Assembly: GCF_022819385.1 (NCBI RefSeq)
Contig: NZ_CP089290.1
Span: 682,001-746,000 of the forward strand
Source of the DNA: Candidatus Nanosynbacter sp. HMT-352
Lineage (GTDB): Bacteria > Patescibacteriota > Saccharimonadia > Saccharimonadales > Saccharimonadaceae
Length of the DNA stretch: 64,000 bases
Reading direction: 5' to 3'
Part shown: piece after piece, positions 8,425-16,916 of the stretch
How the letters are laid out: each line of letters opens with the position of its first letter
Position numbering within the stretch: position 1 is the first letter of the stretch
The notes under the pieces: generated by a model
Database searches by the model: none
What the model was told of the DNA's origin: nothing
The model's input: the letters and a program-made list of their open reading frames with translations, nothing else
Position numbers and translations under genes: made by a program

Positions 8425-10527
8425 TCAAATTTTCTCCAAGCGCGCGAACTCAACGTTCAATTTCTTAATATTTCCATTGTCAAACTGAACCGTAACACTC
8501 AGCCCTTCGCTATCAATAATTTCTCCCGAACCAAAACTCGGACTGCGAACTCGATCGCCAACTTCCAAACCAATATCTTCCGAATAAAAATCAGGCTCTA
8601 TCATCGGCTGAGCTGGTCTATCAACACCACCAGCCATCAAGCCCATTTCGTCCAAAAACCTCGATGGCATGTTATAGCCAATCTGACCAAATTGCGTCCG
8701 AGAGCTGGCACAACTAACGAACAATTCTTCCCTCGCCCGAGTTACGCCAACATAACACAACCTGCGCTCTTCTTCTACGTCATCAGCGTTGCCGCTATCA
8801 AACACTCTTGCGTGCGGCAAAATCCCCTCTTCCAGTCCCGCCAGAAAAACCACCGGGAACTCCAAACCTTTAGCCGCATGAAGCGTCATGAGCGTTACTT
8901 GCTGATCGGCAGTTGTGTCCGTCGAAGACATCAAAGCCATCTCTTCCAAAAACGTCGCCACGTCAACGTAAGTCTTCGCCTCTGACAAAAGCACGCCGAT
9001 ATTTTCCATTCGCTCCTCAGCTTGCGGCGTTCCATCGTTTATAAAATCTTCATAGCCAGTACTTTTCATGATTTTTTCAATCAGTTCGGCTGGAGATCCG
9101 TCAATTTCCTGCTGCAAATCGTGCAGTTTTTGACCAAACTCTAGCAACGGACGTTTTGCACGCGCCGTCAAAGTATCCGCCTCCTCAACCGCCAGCAACC
9201 CGCTAATTATGTCCTTCCCTGACGCGTCATTCCAGTCCAAAAACTTAGAAATACTCACTGCGCCAACGCCACGTTTTGGCGTATTCACAATTCGCAAAAA
9301 ACTAACTCGATCACTCGGCTGATACAACAATCGCAGATATGCCAATAGATCCTTAACGACCGCTCGATCCAAAAATCGCAGACCACCGACGATTTTATAC
9401 GGAATATAACTCTGACGCAAGGCTCGCTCAATTGCGTAACTTTGTGCGTTCGTTCGGTACAACACCGCCACGTCGCCATATTGACGACCGTTCGCAATTT
9501 GCGCCTGAATCTCATTCGCAATCGCCAAAGCCTCCTCAGATTCATTGTATAATTGCCATAATTTCGGCTCAACACCGTCGCCATTCGCCGTCCATAAATT
9601 TTTATCAGTTCTATGAATATTATGGCTAATCAGCGCATTTGCCATATTCAAAATCGCGCCAGTCGAACGATAATTTTGCTCCAACTTAACTACTGTCGTA
9701 CCTGGAAAATCACGCTCAAAATTGAGAATGTTAGTATAATCAGCCCCGCGAAAACTATAAATCGACTGGGCATCATCACCAACCACGCATAAATCACGAC
9801 GCGAATTCACCAGCAACTTAATTAGCGCATACTGCACCGCATTCGTGTCCTGATACTCGTCAATCAGAATATGCTCGAATTGCTGCTGCCATTTATGACG
9901 AATGTCCGGCTTATTTCTCAATAATTCCACGGTTTTTATCAATAAATCGTCAAAATCCAACGCCGAAGCATCTTTCAGGGCTTTTTCATAAGCAAAAAAC
10001 AATTCAGCTATTTTTTGCTCTCTTGGGCCGCGAGTCGAAGCAGAAAAATCCTCAGCATTTCTCATCTCATTTTTAGCGTTCGAAATAGTCGAAAGTACAG
10101 CTCGAGGTTTAATGTCTTTATCAGTCAAGCCGCGAGCCTTCATAATTTGCTTCATCAAGCTTATTTGATCATCGGTATCGTAAATTAAGAATCGCTTATT
10201 CAGACCAATATTTTCACCATCCATCCGCAACATTCGCACGCAAATACTGTGAAAAGTTCCCATCCACGGCATAAATTGCCGATTTTCAGGATCTTCACCC
10301 AATATTTGTGCCAATCGCTGACGCATTTCCTTCGCAGCTTTATTAGTAAATGTAACTGCCAATATTCGACTAGGAAATATTTTCAACTCGCCAATCAAAT
10401 AAGCGATTCTATGAGTTAGAGTTTTAGTCTTTCCAGATCCAGCTCCGGCCAAAATCAACAGTGACCCATCAGCGTGCGTCACCGCTCGAGCCTGCTCGCT
10501 ATTTAATCCGTCAGTAAATTTAGACAT
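8425..10527 (-). CDS. pcrA: ATP-dependent DNA helicase PcrA/UvrD
   Basis: Superfamily 1A 3'-5' helicase for repair and for clearing RecA or replication conflicts. Motifs seen are Q-motif GLNSEQARAVTH, Walker A AGAGSGKT near residue 30, motif Ia TFTNKAAKEM, motif II LIDEYQDTN, motif III VVGDDAQSIYSFRGA, motif IV LEQNYRST, motif V TLHAAKGLEF and motif VI YVGVTRARE. The C-terminal 45 residues form the Tudor-like RNA polymerase-binding module (GDRVRSPSFGSGEI). Length of 700 aa is normal. The upstream gene stops 5 bp before it. A TAAAAT box at 10534-10539 sits 6 nt from the ATG, so a second, leaderless start is possible. Confidence 0.97.
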   Translation of the reverse strand: MSKFTDGLNSEQARAVTHADGSLLILAGAGSGKTKTLTHRIAYLIGELKIFPSRILAVTFTNKAAKEMRQRLAQILGEDPENRQFMPWMGTFHSICVRMLRMDGENIGLNKRFLIYDTDDQISLMKQIMKARGLTDKDIKPRAVLSTISNAKNEMRNAEDFSASTRGPREQKIAELFFAYEKALKDASALDFDDLLIKTVELLRNKPDIRHKWQQQFEHILIDEYQDTNAVQYALIKLLVNSRRDLCVVGDDAQSIYSFRGADYTNILNFERDFPGTTVVKLEQNYRSTGAILNMANALISHNIHRTDKNLWTANGDGVEPKLWQLYNESEEALAIANEIQAQIANGRQYGDVAVLYRTNAQSYAIERALRQSYIPYKIVGGLRFLDRAVVKDLLAYLRLLYQPSDRVSFLRIVNTPKRGVGAVSISKFLDWNDASGKDIISGLLAVEEADTLTARAKRPLLEFGQKLHDLQQEIDGSPAELIEKIMKSTGYEDFINDGTPQAEERMENIGVLLSEAKTYVDVATFLEEMALMSSTDTTADQQVTLMTLHAAKGLEFPVVFLAGLEEGILPHARVFDSGNADDVEEERRLCYVGVTRAREELFVSCASSRTQFGQIGYNMPSRFLDEMGLMAGGVDRPAQPMIEPDFYSEDIGLEVGDRVRSPSFGSGEIIDSEGLSVTVQFDNGNIKKLNVEFARLEKI

Positions 10528-10531
10528 ATAT

Positions 10532-11770
10532 CTATTTTATCAGCAAAAAGTACGAAACAGCGCCGCCAGCCATACCAATTGCCAAAAATAGAACAATAAG
10601 CAACGCTATTAATAATCCAGATTTTTTCTTTTCTTTGTCAGCTGAAGGTTTGACCTCCGTAGATACAGCGGCAAACATCGGTGCCGGCTCAGAATCCATA
10701 GTTTCTTTTTCGGATAATTCGGAAGACTCGATCAAAGAACTGTCAATATCGGTAGATATTTTATCGTCTGAATCTTCAGGAACGCCAGCCTCCTCAATTG
10801 CTATAATTTCTGGACTCAAATCCATTGGCGAGTCGGGTGCATCGCCCAAAGAATTTTCACTCATGCTGTAATTAGATAAATTGGTATTATATTGATGTTC
10901 CAATTTTATATCCTCAGAATCAGCAGACATAGACGCATCTTCATCGCCATTCATCTCAGAATTAGTCATAGTTTGGTTAACAGAACCAAGCGGTCGCTTC
11001 TCCACTTCAACATTAGCAATAAACGGAGACTCCAGCGGCGCAGTCATCGGTATAGCAGGAGCTTCGCTATTACTTACAGCTAATGATTGAGCTATCTTAT
11101 CAGTCAACGACAATTCCTCAGCAGGCACATCTTCAATCTCCGCAAAAGTAGATTCATTATGCACGTCCTTAAGATCAGGGGTGTCGCTAAAATCATCTGA
11201 TTGAGAAACTATATCAGACATTTCTTTCCTTACCGCAGAATGCCTATTATTTGTGCTAATCACGTCCACCAAATCAGGTGAAGGCTGAATTGTCGTGCCA
11301 GTTCGAGATGGAGCGGGAGTGGTAGGTTTTTGGATAGCGCTAACAGATGAAGGTCTAACAACATCCATGAAACGACCAGTCGAGCGTCTCGCGATTACTG
11401 GCACAGCTTTGACTTCGCTAGCAGCCATGCCAGGAGCCCTGTTGGCTATTGAGTCGTCAGTAACTTTCTCGCTCGTAGGGCTATCAACCTCTTTAGGAGT
11501 CGCATTATCGCTAGAAGGCTCTTTTTTTGCTTCAGGCTGAGAGATCGATGATAAAGGAGTAGAAGCAACAGACGAAGGCGTAAATGGAGTTACTGGAGGT
11601 GCAAAGCTAGTGCCAATAGAGTTCTCTGATGCAGGTTTTTCCTCTACGGACGCAGGCATAGAAACCTCGCTATTATTTTCATTAGCCACCACTGGAGCTT
11701 CCTTTTCTCGCTGCTTATCCATAAGAGAGCTTACCGCTCTATCCAACTCATCAAAATCAATATCTGTCAT
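10532..11770 (-). CDS. Acidic low-complexity protein with C-terminal membrane anchor
   Basis: 412 aa and no family recognised. About 370 residues are disordered and rich in Ser, Pro, Glu, Asp and Ala. A run of lysines (KEKKKS) and one hydrophobic helix (GLLIALLIVLFLAIGMAGGAVSYFLL) then end the chain, as in a tail-anchored protein with the bulk in the cytoplasm. The start ATG at 11770 has a GGGGG Shine-Dalgarno. It sits between tpiA and pcrA in the same direction. Similar acidic tail-anchored proteins are common in CPR genomes, but no role is known. Confidence 0.75.
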   Translation of the reverse strand: MTDIDFDELDRAVSSLMDKQREKEAPVVANENNSEVSMPASVEEKPASENSIGTSFAPPVTPFTPSSVASTPLSSISQPEAKKEPSSDNATPKEVDSPTSEKVTDDSIANRAPGMAASEVKAVPVIARRSTGRFMDVVRPSSVSAIQKPTTPAPSRTGTTIQPSPDLVDVISTNNRHSAVRKEMSDIVSQSDDFSDTPDLKDVHNESTFAEIEDVPAEELSLTDKIAQSLAVSNSEAPAIPMTAPLESPFIANVEVEKRPLGSVNQTMTNSEMNGDEDASMSADSEDIKLEHQYNTNLSNYSMSENSLGDAPDSPMDLSPEIIAIEEAGVPEDSDDKISTDIDSSLIESSELSEKETMDSEPAPMFAAVSTEVKPSADKEKKKSGLLIALLIVLFLAIGMAGGAVSYFLLIK

Positions 11771-11784
11771 ATGCCCCCTATTTT

Positions 11785-12543
11785 TTAACCTTTATGTGCT
11801 TTCGAGATTATCTCCTTAAATTGATATGCATCCAAACTGGCTGTCCCAACCAATAAACCATCAAGTTCATCAATTGCCAAATAATCCGCGGCGTTTATTG
11901 AAGTAATACTTCCACCATAAACAACTCGAACTGATTCCGCCGCTTTTTTACCATACAAATGAGAAATATGTCGTCGAATCATCTGTGTAGCTTTTTTTAC
12001 ATCAGACGCTTTAGCGCTGTCGCCAGTACCGATCGCCCAAACCGGCTCGTATGCAATAACTACTTCATCCAGCTCGTCCGCCGTCACGTTGGCCAGACCG
12101 CTAGTCAATTGATCAGCCAGAACATCCTTCGTTTCACCAAGAGTCTTCTCTTGAATCGTCTCACCGACACACAGAATCGGATGAATACGATTTCGAATTG
12201 CCGCCTGAACTTTCAGTCGAATGTCTTTTTCGCTTTCAATGAAAATATAGCGACGCTCCGAATGTCCAATTATCACATAATCAGCAATTCCACGAAGATG
12301 CGCCGCTGGAATTTCTCCCGTGTACGCCCCCGAATCTCGCCAATAGCAATTCTGGGCTGCCAACTTAGCGATTCGACGATTAATTTGCAAACTCAAACTC
12401 TGCAGCGTCAAAATAGTAGGCGCCAGCACCACTTCAACATCTCTATGCGAGGGCAGCGTATTCATCAGCTTATGCAAATATAAGCTAGCCTCTTGCATAT
12501 TGAAGTTCATTTTCCAGTTACCGATGATTAACTTTTTTCTCAT
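11785..12543 (-). CDS. tpiA: Triose-phosphate isomerase
   Basis: Interconverts dihydroxyacetone phosphate and glyceraldehyde 3-phosphate. The catalytic Lys is in GNWKMNFN (residues 9-15), the catalytic His in IIGHSERR, the catalytic Glu in AYEPVWAIGTG, and the phosphate-binding VVYGGSI near the end. 252 aa is the usual size. An AAGGAT Shine-Dalgarno precedes the ATG. It follows pgk by 24 bp in a pyk-pgk-tpiA operon. Confidence 0.97.
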   Translation of the reverse strand: MRKKLIIGNWKMNFNMQEASLYLHKLMNTLPSHRDVEVVLAPTILTLQSLSLQINRRIAKLAAQNCYWRDSGAYTGEIPAAHLRGIADYVIIGHSERRYIFIESEKDIRLKVQAAIRNRIHPILCVGETIQEKTLGETKDVLADQLTSGLANVTADELDEVVIAYEPVWAIGTGDSAKASDVKKATQMIRRHISHLYGKKAAESVRVVYGGSITSINAADYLAIDELDGLLVGTASLDAYQFKEIISKAHKG

Positions 12544-12567
12544 GAGATAATCCTTATGCTTAGTTTA

Positions 12568-13806
12568 TCACCTCAAACCGTATGCGTCTAGTAAACTTTC
12601 AATTCCAGGCAATTTTTTACCAGCCATCAAGGCCATACTAGCTCCGCCGCCAGTGGAAACATGAGTAAAATTGGCGCCGTCATGTCCGTCCCATTTCAAT
12701 ATAAAATCAGCCGTATCTCCGCCGCCAACTATTGAAACAACCCCTTTATTTTGGGCAATAGCTAGCGCTACTCGCGCTGAACCGATTGCAAAATTATCAA
12801 TTTCAGCATAACCCAGCGGACCGTTCCAAATAACCATCTTCGCGCCGGCCAGTATTTTCGTGAATTTCTCAATTGTCTGACTTCCGATATCCAGCGCCAT
12901 ATCTGAGTTTTTTATTTTATCAATATTAACTTCTTGACGAGGAAAATCCTTAGAAATCTCTGACGCAACCGCCACGTCAATCGGCAATACCAAAAAATCG
13001 TCAACGTTCTCTGCGCCAACCTTAGCCGCCGCCAAATCATAAATTTCCGCGACAACCTTTTCCATTCCCGACTCGAACACGCTCTTGCCGACATTAAATC
13101 CACGACAATGTAAAAACGTGTTTGACATGGCGCCGCCAATTAAAATCCGATCCGCCTTTTTAATCAGACGCTTAATCAGTAATATTTTATCGCTAACTTT
13201 CGCGCCGCCAATAACCGCAACCAACGGACGTTTTGGCTTATTCATCGCCTCGGTGATAGTTACATATTCTTTTTCTAATAGTAATCCCGCTAGCCCTGGA
13301 ACACACAATGCAATCGCATGAGTGCCGGCATGTGCCCTGTGTGCAACTGCAAATCCGTCTTGCACAAAATAATCCGCTCGGACAGCGCGCTGAATTGACT
13401 TGGCAAATGTTAAATCATCAGCCTCCTCCTCATCATAAAAGCGCAAATTCTCCAACATGAGAATACTGCCTCGTGGCGCGCGACGAACAGCTTGGTGAAC
13501 GGCTTCACCCACGCAATCATCCAGTAATTCTACCGGACAGCCCAGCAACTTGGATAGGTGATCTGCGACAACTTTCAAGCTAAACTTAAGATCCTTACCT
13601 TTTGGTCGCCCCAGATGAGACATGATAACAATCTTGCAATTCTGCTCCAGCAAATATCGGAGTGTGGGCAGCGAAGCACGAACTCTTAGATCATCAGAAA
13701 TCTGACCGCGCTTTGTTAGCGGCACATTATAATCTGCTCGCAGAAGAATAGTTTTTCCACGTAGATCAACATCGCGAATTGTTTGCTTCGGAAATTTTCT
13801 GCCCAC
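12568..13806 (-). CDS. pgk: Phosphoglycerate kinase
   Basis: Makes ATP from 1,3-bisphosphoglycerate. Motifs are LLRADYNVPL with the substrate Asp and Asn, MSHLGRPKG, the ENLRFYDEEE loop, the hinge GGAKVSDKI, VIWNGPLGYAE and VGGGDTADF. 412 aa is typical. The start is GTG at 13806, supported by AGGAG at 13814-13818 (spacing 7). This Shine-Dalgarno overlaps the stop of pyk, which indicates tight coupling. Confidence 0.97.
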   Translation of the reverse strand: MGRKFPKQTIRDVDLRGKTILLRADYNVPLTKRGQISDDLRVRASLPTLRYLLEQNCKIVIMSHLGRPKGKDLKFSLKVVADHLSKLLGCPVELLDDCVGEAVHQAVRRAPRGSILMLENLRFYDEEEADDLTFAKSIQRAVRADYFVQDGFAVAHRAHAGTHAIALCVPGLAGLLLEKEYVTITEAMNKPKRPLVAVIGGAKVSDKILLIKRLIKKADRILIGGAMSNTFLHCRGFNVGKSVFESGMEKVVAEIYDLAAAKVGAENVDDFLVLPIDVAVASEISKDFPRQEVNIDKIKNSDMALDIGSQTIEKFTKILAGAKMVIWNGPLGYAEIDNFAIGSARVALAIAQNKGVVSIVGGGDTADFILKWDGHDGANFTHVSTGGGASMALMAGKKLPGIESLLDAYGLR

Positions 13807-13817
13807 CCAAATTCTCC

Positions 13818-15239
13818 TTATGACAGCGTCTTGACTTGAATATTGTCAGTTTTGCCTGGCTCTGGATTGTGGCCACTAACAAGCACAACCGTAACTGGGT
13901 CTGCACCAAAATAGCCTTCTTGTTTCAACTCATCAGCTAGCTTAGTTGCTGCATTTGGGTCATTTGGTCGAACATATGGGCGAGAAGCGTACCTTAGTGC
14001 TAATTTTTGCGCAGTCTTCACATCTTCGGTTACACAAACAATTGGTAGGTTCGGACGATATGCGGCAACGTTAATTGCAGTAGCACCAGTGTGCGTTTCC
14101 GCAATAATAGCTCGAGCCTTAATTCTCCTTGCCAATTGAGCTGCTGTGTAGCTTAAAATCGCGTCAGTTTTTTCACGCATTTCAGCCTTTTCTACCAACA
14201 TTACTTCACTGTGTTCTTGAGTGTAGATAATAGTCTTGCGCATCGCACGAACGGTCTCAACAGGATATTTACCATTGGCAGTTTCGTCAGACAACATAAC
14301 CACGTCAGCGCCTTGGATTACGGCATTTGCAACGTCGCTAACTTCAGCGCGACTTGGCTCTGGATTGTCAACCATACTGCCCATCATTTGTGTCGCAACG
14401 ATCACTAGCTTGCAATATTTACGACACAAGGCAATAATTCGACGCTGTACAACTGGGACAATTTCTGCGCCAGCTTCCACTGCCAAGTCACCACGAGCGA
14501 CCATAATACCGTCACTAGCCTTAACGATTTCCTCCAAATTCTCTGGATCAACGGCAGACTTAGTCTCAATCTTGGCAATAATATTGGCTGTCGAGCCCAG
14601 GTCTGTCAATCGACGACGCAAATCAATAATATCATCAGCTTTTTGAATAAAGCTCAATGCAACGTAATCAAAATCTTGGCTTGCGCCCCATTCCAAATCG
14701 TTAATATCTTTCTGAGTAAGAATATCGCCACCAAAATCTGTGTCTGGCAAATTCAAACCCTTACGGCTCATCAAAAAACCGTCGTTCTGAACTTCTACGC
14801 GAATTGCAGTTGGGCTAACAATTTCTCGCACAACCGTCCTGATCTTGCCGTCAAACATGTAAAGTGGCTCACCGACTTTCATCTTCTCCGCCAAATTGTA
14901 CTGCACTGGCAAATTGAAGCTGCCGTCATGCTCAGTAATTTCTGAATCCAAGACCAGCATATCGCCAACCTTAACATTCAGCATGTTATCTTTCAAAACG
15001 CCCAAGCGAATCTTCGGACCTTGCAAATCTTGTAGGATTGCGACAGGCTTGCCCAACTGCTTACTAGCTGTGCGCACCCAATCGATCTGTTCAATTCGCT
15101 CCTCATTAGCGCCGTGGCTAAAGTTCATACGGATGCCGTTAACGCCGGCCTCCAACAATTGGTAAACCTTTTCTTGGCTGAACGTTGCTGGCCCAATTGT
15201 TGCTAATATTTTTGTTCGTTTAAATATATTATCACTCAT
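13818..15239 (-). CDS. pyk: Pyruvate kinase
   Basis: Last ATP-yielding step of glycolysis. Family features are KILATIGPATFS at the N-terminus, GIRMNFSHG, the Mg/K site VARGDLAVEAGAE, IVATQMMGSM and the regulatory domain with ARRIKARAIIAETHTG. 473 aa, without the extra C-terminal PEP-utiliser domain of some Firmicutes enzymes. The frame is open for 33 more codons upstream. However, TATAAT at 15247-15252 lies 7 nt before ATG 15239, and the protein family begins at MSDNIFKRTK, so 15239 is the start and the mRNA is leaderless. It heads the glycolytic operon. Confidence 0.97.
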   Translation of the reverse strand: MSDNIFKRTKILATIGPATFSQEKVYQLLEAGVNGIRMNFSHGANEERIEQIDWVRTASKQLGKPVAILQDLQGPKIRLGVLKDNMLNVKVGDMLVLDSEITEHDGSFNLPVQYNLAEKMKVGEPLYMFDGKIRTVVREIVSPTAIRVEVQNDGFLMSRKGLNLPDTDFGGDILTQKDINDLEWGASQDFDYVALSFIQKADDIIDLRRRLTDLGSTANIIAKIETKSAVDPENLEEIVKASDGIMVARGDLAVEAGAEIVPVVQRRIIALCRKYCKLVIVATQMMGSMVDNPEPSRAEVSDVANAVIQGADVVMLSDETANGKYPVETVRAMRKTIIYTQEHSEVMLVEKAEMREKTDAILSYTAAQLARRIKARAIIAETHTGATAINVAAYRPNLPIVCVTEDVKTAQKLALRYASRPYVRPNDPNAATKLADELKQEGYFGADPVTVVLVSGHNPEPGKTDNIQVKTLS

Positions 15240-15323
15240 TTTTAAAATTATATCACGAAATAACAGTGATGAAAAACGCTTGATATAATATAATATGACA
15301 ATAATCATTAACAGGAAATAAGC

Positions 15324-15386
15324 TTGCAAAACCCTCAAGACAAAATTTTAATTGGTGAAGCCTATTATTTTGATGCGGGATCTTGA
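15324..15386 (+). pseudogene. Possible 5' remnant of a rightward gene (20 codons)
   Basis: A rightward promoter (TATAAT repeated near 15284-15295) and AGGAAA are followed by TTG at 15324. The 20-codon frame reads QNPQDKILIGEAYYFDAGS and ends in TGA. It looks like the coding N-terminus of a protein whose remainder is missing. It runs into the truncated end of the leftward gene at 15365, so this point may be a deletion junction. Confidence 0.35.
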
Positions 15387-15625
15387 ATAGCGATACCATA
15401 AAAACCTGATGAACTATTTGAATAGGTATCAATAATAATCCAGTCCTTAATAGTAGATAAAGCAGAAAATTCCGGAGAGACAGAACCATCTTTACCTAAA
15501 TAGTCCTTGATTCTATTATTACCTATAAGATAGCCTATTGTTGTCTGTTTCTTATTGTAATATGTGCTTATATCCGAATACGCCAGCGCACTTAAGGCCA
15601 AATACTGCTCATTAGTTATGTTCAC
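15365..15625 (-). pseudogene. Probable truncated lipase-like (DUF2974/Mbeg1-type) N-terminal fragment
   Basis: 86 aa. The N-terminus NEQYLALSALAYSD and the later GFYGIAIQDPAS resemble the first strand-helix-strand unit of class 3 lipase-like alpha/beta hydrolases. In those proteins the chain would next enter a strand and then the nucleophile GxSxG. Here it stops right after QDPASK with two tandem stop codons, and no continuation is visible in another frame. No catalytic residues remain. It overlaps the upstream membrane protein gene by 14 bp. It could be expressed, but a decayed gene is more likely. Confidence 0.5.
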
Positions 15626-16424
15626 TCCACCCCCTCTTTATATATTTATCTACGTCACTCGAAGATTTCATATTACTAATGTCCTGATCCTCCAGCCATA
15701 GCTCATGTAGTGAATCATGATAGTCTATAGCCAGCATTACGCCCATTTGCTTTCTTATTTCAGAAGTCACTCTATATATATGCTCTGACAAATCATCAAA
15801 ATTAACGTCATTCTCTAAAGATATTGTCATATATATTTTTCTGCCAAATTTATTAAATGCATCTTTATAGGAGGGTATGTTTTTCGTAATAGCTCTACCA
15901 ACCTCTATATTGCTGTTTATTCTTATTGATTTGAGTCTAACTCTACCGCCAAACTGCTTGCTAACTAGGTTAGCTATATCATTCCTAGACTCTCTTTCCC
16001 AAATACGATCTGGATAGGTATCAGAGTAAGCACTCTCGCCTTTTCTATAGTCAGCTCTATTCCACACTTCAAACCTAAGACTACTATCATCAACCGAATA
16101 AGCATCCACATACGGATCGCCCTCAACTCCAATACCACCACCCTCAATGCGATAATTTTCTACTACAAACTCTTTCCCATACTTTTCCTTAAGGTATTGC
16201 GCCATTTTATGTTGCTCTACCAAGGCACCGCCATTGATGAGCAAGTAGATAGCAGCTATTAATATAGCAGCTCCAGCTATAATCCAGAATTTTAATATAC
16301 GCTTTCGGGTGGATTTTAGTTTAGAGTGTACTTTTTGCACAGGAGTGTTTTTAGGCGATCTTTTACCGCCCTGGACCTTTCTAACGTTTGCGTGTTTTGT
16401 TTTTATCGCGCTACTCTTTATCAC
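15612..16424 (-). CDS. Single-pass membrane protein, extracellular domain of unknown function
   Basis: 270 aa. A basic cytoplasmic tail of about 45 residues (many Lys/Arg) precedes one helix (ILKFWIIAGAAILIAAIYLLI). The outside domain begins MAQYLKEKYGKEFVVENYRI, a pattern seen in uncharacterised lipoproteins and membrane proteins of Firmicutes. It has no cysteines and no catalytic motif I recognise. With its downstream partner it forms an AT-rich accessory pair between pyk and tRNA-Glu, plausibly acquired from a Gram-positive neighbour. Confidence 0.7.
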   Translation of the reverse strand: MIKSSAIKTKHANVRKVQGGKRSPKNTPVQKVHSKLKSTRKRILKFWIIAGAAILIAAIYLLINGGALVEQHKMAQYLKEKYGKEFVVENYRIEGGGIGVEGDPYVDAYSVDDSSLRFEVWNRADYRKGESAYSDTYPDRIWERESRNDIANLVSKQFGGRVRLKSIRINSNIEVGRAITKNIPSYKDAFNKFGRKIYMTISLENDVNFDDLSEHIYRVTSEIRKQMGVMLAIDYHDSLHELWLEDQDISNMKSSSDVDKYIKRGWSEHN

Positions 16425-16500
16425 TAGATCCCTATCTTGCTACTACTATCTTAGCATCATTTTATAGTAAGCATAAGTTCCTTGCAAGATTAAAAACAAA

Positions 16501-16522
16501 TAAAAAAGACCAGTAAGGTCTT
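16501..16522 (-). terminator. Terminator of tRNA-Glu
   Basis: On the minus strand AAGACC (16522-16517) and GGTCTT (16511-16506) pair across a 5-nt loop and run into a T6 tract (16507-16502). It lies just downstream of the leftward tRNA-Glu. Confidence 0.75.
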
Positions 16523-16534
16523 CTGTCTGTTACA

Positions 16535-16609
16535 TGGTGACCTTACCGGGAATCGAACCCGGATTGCCAGGATGAAAACCTGGTGTCCTAACCGTTAGAC
16601 GATAAGGCC
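16535..16609 (-). tRNA. tRNA-Glu (TTC)
   Basis: Full cloverleaf: acceptor GGCCTTA pairs with TAAGGTC. The anticodon stem CCAGG/CCTGG encloses loop TTTTCAT, anticodon TTC. The T-arm contains GGTTCGATTCC, and CCA is encoded in the gene. Confidence 0.97.
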
Positions 16610-16700
16610 ACGACTCCAGATATCATAACAAATTACCGTCGAATTGTCTATAGCAAATCAACCACTTCTCCGCCGTTATCTATTAATGTATAATATTTCC

Positions 16701-16916
16701 ATGACAAAGCAGAAGAAAAAGCGCAATAAAAAATATTCTGGAATGGACGCGACACCTCGGCGACCAAAAGTAACAAGGATTACAGCAACGAATCGCTCCA
16801 AATTATCTCAATGGTTTTTTGATCGAAAAAAGCTCATTCGCACCATTGGTATGGCGGGACTCGTTGCAATTGCTTTAATTATCGTTATTTCTGGAATACT
16901 GAGTTTATTTCGTTAA
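16701..16916 (+). CDS. Small basic membrane protein, 71 aa
   Basis: Lys/Arg-rich N-terminus (MTKQKKKRNKKYSG) followed by one C-terminal helix (TIGMAGLVAIALIIVISGILSLF). No family recognised. A longer frame from 16644 exists, but TATAAT at 16689-16694 ends 6 nt before ATG 16701, so the shorter form is right and is leaderless. Its stop overlaps the stop of the leftward sensor kinase by 4 bp. Possible roles such as ribosome or membrane tethering are guesses. Confidence 0.7.
   Translation: MTKQKKKRNKKYSGMDATPRRPKVTRITATNRSKLSQWFFDRKKLIRTIGMAGLVAIALIIVISGILSLFR

Noticed and set aside
13818..15338. Longer pyruvate kinase start (506 aa)
   Set aside because: The extra N-terminal residues are not part of the family, and the -10 box for the 15239 start lies within them.
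16644..16700. 19-codon N-terminal extension of the small membrane protein
   Set aside because: The TATAAT box at 16689-16694 lies within it, so the transcript would not contain it.
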